A stretch of 7,558 nucleotides of DNA from Gammaproteobacteria bacterium (GTDB lineage Bacteria > Pseudomonadota > Gammaproteobacteria > Chromatiales > Chromatiaceae), in NCBI GenBank assembly GCA_024644505.1, contig JAHEHQ010000120.1, positions 1-7,558 of the forward strand. Direction: 5' to 3'. Positions within the stretch are counted from its first letter, which is position 1. Every line of letters begins with the position of its first letter. Both the position numbers and the translations under genes were made by a program. Below, one piece after another: positions 1 through 5,650 of this stretch. The notes below the pieces were generated by a model. The model saw nothing but the letters and a program-made list of their open reading frames with translations. It was not told the DNA's origin and searched no databases.

Positions 1-132
1 ATAAAGCGGGATGACTGTACCGGTCTGGCTGGAGGTGGCAATAAGGCCCGTAAATCGGAATTCCTGACGGGCGATTCACTGGCACAGGGGGCTGATACCA
101 TCATCACTCGATTGAATAAACGACGCAGATAG
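1..132 (+). pseudogene. Truncated PLP-dependent D-cysteine desulfhydrase / cysteate sulfo-lyase-like fragment
   Basis: The first frame is open from the window edge to a TAG at 130-132 and reads KRDDCTGLAGGGNKARKSEF followed by LTGDSLAQGADTIIT. This is the N-terminal cofactor-binding segment of the fold-type II PLP family that includes D-cysteine desulfhydrase, ACC deaminase and the cysteate sulfo-lyase CuyA. The lysine in GGNK is the expected PLP Schiff-base residue. In intact members the TIIT segment continues into a QGAxQSNH-type motif and some 250 further residues. Here it changes abruptly at about base 112 to RLNKRRR and stops. I looked at the other two forward frames just after the break and saw no continuation, so this looks like a deletion or recombination scar rather than a simple frameshift. 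The true 5' end lies outside the window. Family assignment is firm, the exact enzyme is not. Its place before an HpsN-like gene makes a CuyA ancestry attractive, but that is inference. Confidence 0.72.
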
Positions 133-162
133 TTTGATACCAGTGCTTTAGGCATACGGGTC

Positions 163-170
163 AAGGAGGT
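163..170 (+). promoter_or_regulatory. Strong Shine-Dalgarno site of the hpsN-like gene
   Basis: AAGGAGGT lies 5 bases before the ATG at 176. It is a near-perfect match to the 16S rRNA 3' end, fixes the start codon and suggests high translation of the first gene of the operon. Confidence 0.8.
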
Positions 171-175
171 ATCTC

Positions 176-1489
176 ATGGAATATTTGAAAAAAGCGGTTT
201 CTGACGCGGTCATTGTCGATGAAGATGAAAAGGTTCAGGCGACAGTCAAGGCGATGCTTCAGCGTATCAAGGATGAGGGTGAAGTGGCGGTCAGGGCATT
301 TGCGAAGCAATTCGATAATTGGCAGGGAGAATTCATCCTGTCTGGCGAGAAACGGCAGGAACTGATTGCCGAAGTCCCCCAGAGCGTAAAGGACGATATT
401 GATTTTGCTCATCGGCAGATCAAACGATTTGCCGAGGCACAACGTGACAGCCTGGTCTCCTTCGAAATCGAAACGGAACCGGGGGTCCGGCTCGGACAAC
501 GGGTGATACCGGTGCAGTGTGCCGGTTGTTACGTACCCGGGGGGCGCTACGCCCACGCGGCATCGGCCCTGATGAGTGTTGCAACAGCCAAGGCGGCAGG
601 CGTTCCCTTTGTCGTTGCATGTTCTCCACCCCGAGGTAACAGTATCAATCCTGCGGTGGCTTATGCCATGCATACGGCCGGTGCGGACGTGATTCTCGAA
701 ATGGGGGGTGTCCATGCGATCGCTACCATGGCCAATGGTCTGTTTACGGGAAAGCCCGCCGATATTCTGGTTGGCCCCGGCAATGCTTATGTGGCCGAAG
801 CCAAGCGCATGCTGTTCGGCGCGGTGGGGATCGACGTGTTCGCCGGTCCAACCGAGTCTGCCATCATTGCTGATGATGCGGCCGACCCGATGACGATTGC
901 GGTTGACCTGGTCTCCCAGGCGGAGCACGGCACCAACTCACCGGTCTGGCTGTTCACCGACAGTCGTCGAATTGGAGAGAAGGTGTTGGAGTTGATGCCC
1001 CATGTGATCTCGGAAATGCCAAATGCTGATGTTTGCGAGGCCGCGTGGCGCGATCATGGTGTGGTGATTCTCGGGAAAGACCGGGACGAGTTGGTTGAAA
1101 TCAGCGATACTTACGCCTGCGAGCACCTGCAGATCCTGGCGAAGGATTTGGAATGGTGGAAAACCAATCTGAAAAACTATGGTTCGCTGTTTCTCGGCGA
1201 AGGCAGCACAGTTTCTCAGGGGGATAAGTGCTCCGGCACCAATCATATCCTGCCGACCAGGAAAGCGGCCCGCTACAGCGGCGGTCTCAATGTGCAGAAA
1301 TTCATGAAAATTTTGACCTATCAGGAACTTGACGAAGTCGCTAATCTGACGTTTAGTGCGGCCGGTTCAAGGATTTCACGTACAGAGGGCATGGAAGGCC
1401 ATGCCCGTGCGTGCGACTGGCGTTTGCGCAAGTTCTACCCTGACAAAGAGTGGCATTTTCCTGTTTATGATCAGAAACGCTATGACTGA
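176..1489 (+). CDS. hpsN: HpsN-like sulfopropanediol (DHPS) 3-dehydrogenase, histidinol dehydrogenase fold
   Basis: A 437-residue zinc- and NAD-dependent dehydrogenase of the HisD superfamily. HpsN is known to oxidise (R)-2,3-dihydroxypropane-1-sulfonate to (R)-3-sulfolactate in the cytoplasm with two NAD+, the same two-step alcohol-to-acid chemistry as histidinol dehydrogenase. The HisD metal and catalytic set is intact: Q248 and H251 in SQAEHG, E316-H317 in ACEHLQ, D350 and H357 in GDKCSGTNH, and H409 in EGHARA. These sit at a constant offset of 10-11 from E. coli HisD numbering. The nucleotide-site region reads AGCYVPGGRYAHAASALMSV (116 onward) and the following text is the HpsN-type variant, not the biosynthetic HisD version. 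No other his gene is present. The ATG is chosen for its strong ribosome site. The gene ends 9 bases before the next start, so it heads an operon. A HisD paralogue acting on another amino- or polyol-type substrate cannot be excluded. Confidence 0.78.
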   Translation: MEYLKKAVSDAVIVDEDEKVQATVKAMLQRIKDEGEVAVRAFAKQFDNWQGEFILSGEKRQELIAEVPQSVKDDIDFAHRQIKRFAEAQRDSLVSFEIETEPGVRLGQRVIPVQCAGCYVPGGRYAHAASALMSVATAKAAGVPFVVACSPPRGNSINPAVAYAMHTAGADVILEMGGVHAIATMANGLFTGKPADILVGPGNAYVAEAKRMLFGAVGIDVFAGPTESAIIADDAADPMTIAVDLVSQAEHGTNSPVWLFTDSRRIGEKVLELMPHVISEMPNADVCEAAWRDHGVVILGKDRDELVEISDTYACEHLQILAKDLEWWKTNLKNYGSLFLGEGSTVSQGDKCSGTNHILPTRKAARYSGGLNVQKFMKILTYQELDEVANLTFSAAGSRISRTEGMEGHARACDWRLRKFYPDKEWHFPVYDQKRYD

Positions 1490-1494
1490 GGAAG
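1489..1494 (+). promoter_or_regulatory. Ribosome binding site supporting a TTG start
   Basis: AGGAAG lies 4 bases before TTG 1499-1501 and overlaps the last base of the hpsN stop codon. No ATG or GTG with comparable placement occurs before the conserved N-terminal part of the aminotransferase, so the TTG is the best start. Confidence 0.55.
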
Positions 1495-1498
1495 CTCC

Positions 1499-2692
1499 TT
1501 GAGAGTTTTCAAAAAATCCTTTACCCAGCAGGAGGCGATTCCCGAAGCGGGGATTGCCGCTGCAGTTGAGATCCTGCGTTCCGGGCGTTTACACCGCTAC
1601 AACACGCTGCCCGGGGAAAAAAGTGAAACCGACCTGTTGGAATTGGAGTTTGCCGAGTATCAGGGCGTACCTTATTGTCTGGCCTGCGCTTCCGGAGGTT
1701 ATGCCCTGCATATCTCCCTGCGGGCTGCAGGTGTGTCGGTCGCTGACAAGGTCTTGTGTAACGCCTTTACCCTGGCACCGGTCCCCGGGGCGATTCACAA
1801 CAGTGGCGCTGAACCGGTTTTGGTGGATGTCGCCGACGACTACTGTATCGACATTGATGATCTCGAATCGAAAGCTGCAGAAACCGGCGCCAGATTCCTG
1901 ATGCTTTCCCATATGCGAGGGCACCTCGCGGATATGAATCGCATTGTGGAAATCTGTGATCGTTACGATATTTTCCTGATCGAAGATTGTGCGCACACCA
2001 TGGGTGCAAGCTGGAATGGAAGGAAGAGCGGTACCTTTGGCGATGTCGCCTGTTTCAGCGCCCAAACCTACAAGCACATCAACTCCGGCGAAGGTGGTTT
2101 TCTTACCACCCGTCACTCAGAAGTGATGGCCCGGGCTGTTATGCTCTCCGGCTCTTACATGCTTTTCGAACGTCACTTTGCCTCACCACCGAAAGAGAGT
2201 TTCGAGCAGATACGCTACGAAACACCAAATTACAGCGGTCGCATGGACAACTTGCGCGCAGCGATTCTGCGTCCGCAACTCGCCGATCTCGACGTTCAGT
2301 GTAAGCGCTGGAATCGGCGATACCGAATCATTGAGAAAATCCTGGGCGTCCGCCCAGGGATTCGAATACCCGGGCGCCCAGAGGCCGAGCAGTTTGTAGG
2401 CAGCTCTATTCAGTTCTCTCTACCTCAGTTCAGTGCAGAATCGATGCTCAAGGTGGTTGAACTCTGCGGGGCGCGGGGCGTGGTATTGAAGTGGTTTGGC
2501 GACTCCATACCCCGGGACTACACGAGTCGCTATGACAGTTGGCGTTATATCCCGCACTTGCCGCAGCTTCCTAAAACCGAACAGATCATCTCTACACTGC
2601 TGGATATGCGGATTCCATTAACGTTCAGCGAAGAAGACTGTGTGTTGATCGCCGAGGTCATTGTCGATGTGGTAAACGAGTGCCGCATATGA
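1499..2692 (+). CDS. DegT/DnrJ/EryC1/StrS-family PLP aminotransferase
   Basis: A 397-residue fold-type I PLP enzyme, the usual length for the DegT family. Visible landmarks are CASGGYAL with S65-G66-G67 for the cofactor phosphate, EDCAHTMGA with D163 contacting the pyridine nitrogen and H166 near the ring, and YKHINSGEGG with K192 as the Schiff-base lysine. An active transaminase is therefore expected. Most characterised members aminate keto-sugars bound to nucleotides. However, no nucleotide-sugar gene is nearby, and the enzyme sits between an HpsN-like dehydrogenase and an amino-acid racemase. A role in interconverting a keto acid such as 3-sulfopyruvate with its amino acid (cysteate) would fit the operon, but nothing in the sequence proves that substrate. 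Translation starts at a TTG, which may lower expression relative to hpsN, and the stop overlaps the next ATG. Confidence 0.85.
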   Translation: MRVFKKSFTQQEAIPEAGIAAAVEILRSGRLHRYNTLPGEKSETDLLELEFAEYQGVPYCLACASGGYALHISLRAAGVSVADKVLCNAFTLAPVPGAIHNSGAEPVLVDVADDYCIDIDDLESKAAETGARFLMLSHMRGHLADMNRIVEICDRYDIFLIEDCAHTMGASWNGRKSGTFGDVACFSAQTYKHINSGEGGFLTTRHSEVMARAVMLSGSYMLFERHFASPPKESFEQIRYETPNYSGRMDNLRAAILRPQLADLDVQCKRWNRRYRIIEKILGVRPGIRIPGRPEAEQFVGSSIQFSLPQFSAESMLKVVELCGARGVVLKWFGDSIPRDYTSRYDSWRYIPHLPQLPKTEQIISTLLDMRIPLTFSEEDCVLIAEVIVDVVNECRI

Positions 2693-3405
2693 GTCCCGAT
2701 AAGACGCGTAAAGACAAGTCTGTCGGTGTTCTCGGAGGTATGGGCCCCGAGGCCGCAGTGGACCTGATGCAGCGGGTGATCGATGCGACACCGGCAAAAG
2801 ACGATGCGGATCATATCCGTATGCTGGTGGACAACAACCCCAAGGTTCCATCCAGAATAGAGGCGCTGATCGATGGGACCGGTGAAAGTCCGGCACCTTG
2901 CATGATTGATATGGCACGCGGATTGGAAAAGCAGGGGGCTGACTTCCTGGTAATCCCCTGTAATACCGCGCACCACTACTATTCGGAAGTTGCGGCTGCG
3001 GTGGATATCCCGATTTTAAATCTGATTGAGTTAACCTCCAGCCACTGCAAACAAGAGCAACCGGACCTGCGCAAGGCCGGGCTGCTGGCCTCAACGGCTT
3101 TGCAACAGATTTATCTTTACGAGCCCTGGTTCAAACAACATGGCGTAAAGGTGCTTTATCCTCAGCAGCAGAATCAGCGGGCAGTGATGGATCTGATTCG
3201 TGCAGTAAAGGCGAAACGGCAGACTTCCGATCAGATCCTGGCCTACAATCGTGCTGCAGATGATTTGCAGGCGCAGGGCGCTGAATGTCTGGTGGTTGCC
3301 TGTACCGAGCTTTCGGTAATTGGGGACAGGCTCCGGACATCGCTTCCGGTTTATGATGCCTCAGAGCTGCTGGCCACAACTGTCGTTCGAGAGGTATTTG
3401 AGTAA
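2689..3405 (+). CDS. Aspartate/glutamate racemase superfamily amino-acid racemase
   Basis: A PLP-independent racemase of about 238 residues (Asp/Glu/hydantoin racemase fold). The N-terminal GVLGGMGPEA motif and the DNNPKVPSR segment are typical of aspartate racemase-like members. Both catalytic cysteines are present, C91 in IPCNTAH and C205 in VACTELS, so two-base proton transfer at an alpha carbon should work. I take ATG 2689, which overlaps the aminotransferase stop as ATGA and implies translational coupling. A GTG at 2680 would add three residues. The natural substrate is unknown. With an HpsN-like gene and a CuyA-like remnant upstream, a cysteate racemase is a sensible guess. I recall cysteate racemases of this superfamily being discussed with CuyA, but cannot verify that here. 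Aspartate or glutamate racemase activity is the conservative alternative. Confidence 0.85.
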   Translation: MSPDKTRKDKSVGVLGGMGPEAAVDLMQRVIDATPAKDDADHIRMLVDNNPKVPSRIEALIDGTGESPAPCMIDMARGLEKQGADFLVIPCNTAHHYYSEVAAAVDIPILNLIELTSSHCKQEQPDLRKAGLLASTALQQIYLYEPWFKQHGVKVLYPQQQNQRAVMDLIRAVKAKRQTSDQILAYNRAADDLQAQGAECLVVACTELSVIGDRLRTSLPVYDASELLATTVVREVFE

Positions 3406-3432
3406 AAGGGGCGAAGAAAATCATATAACCCA

Positions 3433-3455
3433 TCCAAATCCCCGACTTTGGATTT
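3433..3455. repeat. Small inverted repeat between convergent genes
   Basis: AAATCC (3436-3441) pairs with GGATTT (3450-3455) across an 8-base loop. An alternative pairing is TCCAAA (3433-3438) with TTTGGA (3447-3452). It lies in the 100-base gap between the ends of the racemase gene and the convergent LysR gene, where a terminator is expected, but no T-run follows on either strand. A weak or factor-dependent terminator is possible. Confidence 0.3.
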
Positions 3456-3505
3456 AAGGTCCACGGGTCTTTGCTTTCCATGGCTGATGGCACAGAAATA
3501 CCCAT

Positions 3506-4426
3506 TCAATCGTGGGAGGATCCATAGTTGCTATAAAGCTCTGATACGTATTTCCAGAATGCGTCGGCTGAATCTGATCGTTTCTGTTTAAACCGGTAAA
3601 GATTAATCTTTAAATCAATGGATCTCAGTGGCGTTTTCAGAATCGCCATACTGCCTTCGTTAAGCTCTTTTGCCACCAGACACTCAGGCAGCCAGGCCAC
3701 TCCGTATCCCATATCAACCAGTGCTTTCAGGCCCTCTGCCAAGGCATTCTCACAAACTTTCTGCAGTTTCAACTCATTGTCCGAGAGAGGCATGCACTTG
3801 CTCATTATCAATCTGCCGAAAAAAGAGTCTTGCGGGTAACTGAGCAGCCTCAGGCTACCGCTCTGCGTTGTTCTAAACAGGGGTTTACCTTCTGCGTTCA
3901 CCGCGGTTACCGGTACCAGTCGATCCACTCCTACCTGGATATTCTCGATATCGGAACGTTCCAATTGTTCGAGAACATCGGGTGACGAAAAACAGAGTAG
4001 GAAATCTCCCGTGCCTGCCAGAAAAGACTCCAGCGAATCATGCAGGTTGGCCGCCTGTACCTTAATCAGGGCGTCGCCGACAAAGGGCTCGATATTGCGA
4101 AGCCAGGTAGGGAGAAAAGATACCGCCAGAGAGTGCTGTGACATCACGCTCATGGCAGCGTGATCGCTTGCCAATGAGTTTAGATTGTCACGCGCGGCAT
4201 AGATCTGGGCCTTGATACTCTCGGCCTGCTCGATAAATTCCATACCTGCCTCGGTAAGCGTGGTAGGAACTCGGGTGCGATCAACGAGACTGACGCCGAG
4301 CCAGTTTTCCAACGAGCGTATTCGTCGACTAAATGCGGGTTGTGTCACAAACCGGGTTTCGGCCGCCTTGGAGAAGCTGCTATTGTTGGCCAGTGCCAGA
4401 AAATCTTCTAACCACTTTAGCTCCAT
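3506..4426 (-). CDS. LysR-family transcriptional regulator, HypT/YjiE-like
   Basis: A 306-residue LysR-type regulator. The winged helix-turn-helix covers about residues 3-60, with SFSKAAETRFVTQPAFSRRI (17-36) as the recognition region. The effector-binding domain runs from about 92 to 300. The C-terminal half resembles E. coli HypT (YjiE): a FFGRLI segment (202-207) and GVAWLPE (242-248) match the corresponding GRLI and GIAWLPE stretches, and the N-terminal KWLxDFL is also shared. HypT responds to hypochlorite through methionine oxidation. Whether this protein does so is not shown, and several relatives regulate metabolic operons instead. The start is fixed by AAGGAGG (4431-4437) 4 bases before the ATG. 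The gene is convergent with the sulfonate-type operon and divergent from cobS, so the intergenic region 4427-4681 is the first place to expect its operator. Self-regulation is likely by family habit. Confidence 0.9.
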   Translation of the reverse strand: MELKWLEDFLALANNSSFSKAAETRFVTQPAFSRRIRSLENWLGVSLVDRTRVPTTLTEAGMEFIEQAESIKAQIYAARDNLNSLASDHAAMSVMSQHSLAVSFLPTWLRNIEPFVGDALIKVQAANLHDSLESFLAGTGDFLLCFSSPDVLEQLERSDIENIQVGVDRLVPVTAVNAEGKPLFRTTQSGSLRLLSYPQDSFFGRLIMSKCMPLSDNELKLQKVCENALAEGLKALVDMGYGVAWLPECLVAKELNEGSMAILKTPLRSIDLKINLYRFKQKRSDSADAFWKYVSELYSNYGSSHD

Positions 4427-4462
4427 AAAGCCTCCTTTTCAGACAGTATCACAGCGTTGCCG

Positions 4463-4517
4463 AAAGACAACCAGACAAAGCAGCATTGGGCGGCCACCCG
4501 GATAGGTTGTTTTTTTT
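4463..4517 (+). terminator. Possible intrinsic terminator on the + strand, antisense side of lysR
   Basis: ACAACC (4467-4472) pairs with GGTTGT (4505-4510), and the stem can be lengthened by A-U pairs and one G-U (4463-4466 with 4511-4514). The loop holds a short GGG/CCC stem (4488-4499). Eight T residues (4510-4517) follow at once. The loop is long (32 bases) and the stem is partly built from the T-run itself, so confidence is low. It would stop + strand transcription crossing lysR before it reaches cobS. Confidence 0.3.
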
Positions 4518-4560
4518 CTTACATGCCTGATGAATGACATCAAGATCTCATCCTCCTCTC

Positions 4561-4578
4561 AAGATTGTCGATAATTTT
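4561..4578. promoter_or_regulatory. Imperfect palindrome, candidate regulator operator
   Basis: The 18-base stretch AAGATTGTCGATAATTTT is symmetric at 7 of 9 base pairs around 4569/4570 (AAnATTnTCGAnAATnTT). It lies about 25 bases upstream of the best -10-like box of cobS and 134 bases upstream of the lysR start. That is a suitable place for an activator of cobS or an autoregulatory site. It does not fit the classical T-N11-A LysR box exactly, so assignment to the neighbouring regulator is only a guess. Confidence 0.35.
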
Positions 4579-4603
4579 CCAGCCGAAAGATAGAATCTGC
4601 CTG

Positions 4604-4609
4604 TATTAT
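4604..4609 (+). promoter_or_regulatory. Possible -10 element for cobST
   Basis: TATTAT is a 5 of 6 match to the sigma-70 -10 consensus, 72 bases before the cobS ATG at 4682. No convincing -35 hexamer is found 16-18 bases upstream, which would suit an activator-dependent promoter using the palindrome just upstream. The call rests on a short motif. Confidence 0.3.
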
Positions 4610-4631
4610 AGTGTCGTGCATCTGGGATACC

Positions 4632-4660
4632 TTGTTGAATCAAAGTCATATTGTTGTTGA
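4632..4660. repeat. Direct repeat of TTGTTGA, 22 bases apart, in the cobS leader
   Basis: TTGTTGA occurs at 4632-4638 and again at 4654-4660. The 22-base offset is close to two helical turns. The first copy is part of a small palindrome TTGAATCAA (4635-4643). The repeats sit directly before the cobS start region and could bind a protein to the same face of DNA, but chance is a fair alternative for a 7-base word. Confidence 0.25.
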
Positions 4661-4671
4661 CGGGGGCTTAT

Positions 4672-4679
4672 GGGGAGGA
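4672..4679 (+). promoter_or_regulatory. Purine-rich ribosome binding site deciding the cobS start
   Basis: GGGGAGGA contains GGAGG ending 3 bases before ATG 4682. An earlier in-frame ATG at 4670 exists, but its first codons (M-G-R-T) are this purine-rich site itself, and its own upstream GGGGG is a poorer match. The 4682 start is therefore preferred, though the spacing is short. Confidence 0.5.
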
Positions 4680-4681
4680 CC

Positions 4682-5650
4682 ATGACCGACATCAAACAGA
4701 TCAAACCCGTTCACAGCCTGTCGGTCAGGGAGGTCTTCGGTATAGATTCGGATCTTCGCATACCGGCCTTCAGCGAGCGGGAGGATCATGTTCCGGAGAT
4801 CGATCCCGTCTATCGCTTCAATACCGATGTCACGCTGGCCATTCTGGCAGGATTCACCAATGACAGAAGGGTCATGATCCAGGGTTATCACGGCACCGGT
4901 AAGTCCACCCATATCGAGCAGGTTGCAGCACGCCTCAACTGGCCCTGTGTCAGGGTTAATCTGGATGGCCATATCAGCCGCCTGGATCTGGTAGGGAAAG
5001 ACACCATTGTCGTGCGCGACGGCAAGCAGGTCACCGAGTTTCAGGAGGGAATCGTGCCCTGGGCCTTGCAGCGCCCGGTGGCATTGATATTCGACGAATA
5101 CGATGCGGGAAGACCGGAAGTCATGTTCGTTATCCAGCGGATACTTGAAAGAGACGGAAAGTTTACGCTGCTGGATCAGAACAAGGTGATCCGGCCTCAC
5201 AGGTTCTTCCGTCTGTTTGCCACCTCCAACACCGTGGGGCTGGGCAATCTCGATGGCCTTTACCACGGGACCCAGGTGTTGAATCACGCCCAGCTCGACC
5301 GTTGGAACATCGTCGCGACCCTGAACTACCTGCCGAGGTCCGAGGAGGTTGCCATCGTGCAGGGCAGGGTGCCCAGATATGCCGATACGGAGGGTACTCG
5401 AATGGTGCAGGCCATGGTGGAGGTGGCCAATCTCACGCGCCAGGGATTCGCCGCCGGTGACCTGTCTACCCTGATGTCTCCGCGGACCGTGATTGCATGG
5501 GCCGAAAACACGGAGATCTTCCATGATCCTGCGGTGGCCTTCCGGCTCTCTTACCTCAATAAATGCGACGAGGCGGAGTATCCCATTATCGCCGAGTATT
5601 TTCAGCGTTGCTTTGATCGGGAGCTGGATTTCACAGAGCCGAACCGGTGA
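4682..5650 (+). CDS. cobS: CobS, AAA+ ATPase subunit of aerobic cobaltochelatase
   Basis: A MoxR/BchI-related AAA+ ATPase of 322 residues (326 from ATG 4670), matching the roughly 330 of rhizobial CobS. In aerobic cobalamin synthesis CobS and CobT form a ring chaperone that drives CobN to insert cobalt into hydrogenobyrinic acid a,c-diamide in the cytoplasm. Seen directly: the CobS N-terminal signature VREVFGID and PAFSERxxHVPEIDP; Walker A GYHGTGKST with G68, G73, K74 and S75; Walker B LIFDEYDAGRP with D138-E139; sensor-1 asparagine N183 in ATSNT; then GLYHGTQ and LDRWxIxxTLNYLP, and a late LMSPRTVIAWAEN motif. The match is collinear end to end with textbook CobS. It overlaps cobT by four bases. 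No B12 riboswitch is evident in its leader, and CobN is not in the window, so a CobST partner other than CobN is formally possible. Confidence 0.93.
   Translation: MTDIKQIKPVHSLSVREVFGIDSDLRIPAFSEREDHVPEIDPVYRFNTDVTLAILAGFTNDRRVMIQGYHGTGKSTHIEQVAARLNWPCVRVNLDGHISRLDLVGKDTIVVRDGKQVTEFQEGIVPWALQRPVALIFDEYDAGRPEVMFVIQRILERDGKFTLLDQNKVIRPHRFFRLFATSNTVGLGNLDGLYHGTQVLNHAQLDRWNIVATLNYLPRSEEVAIVQGRVPRYADTEGTRMVQAMVEVANLTRQGFAAGDLSTLMSPRTVIAWAENTEIFHDPAVAFRLSYLNKCDEAEYPIIAEYFQRCFDRELDFTEPNR

Noticed and set aside
112..141. TTGAAT followed 17 bases later by TGATAC, a possible promoter before the hpsN-like gene
   Set aside because: The -35 matches 4 of 6 and the -10 only 2 of 6 positions; shifting the -10 to GATACC helps little. 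Too weak to annotate, and the operon promoter may lie upstream of the window.
161..928. Long minus-strand frame of 255 codons opposite the hpsN-like gene
   Set aside because: It is a shadow of the conserved plus-strand gene and shows no domain or start signal of its own.
176..1489. Histidine-biosynthetic HisD
   Set aside because: The catalytic set fits HisD, but the cofactor-region and C-terminal sequence are of the HpsN type, and the neighbours are not his genes.
4427..4681. Cobalamin riboswitch in front of cobS
   Set aside because: I looked for a B12 box (GCCACTG-type core) and found only GCCACCC at 4494-4500 without the flanking conservation. A covariance-model scan would be decisive.
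4646..5524. 292-codon minus-strand frame opposite cobS
   Set aside because: cobS is collinear with known CobS over its full length; the opposite frame shows no recognisable protein features and arises from codon bias.
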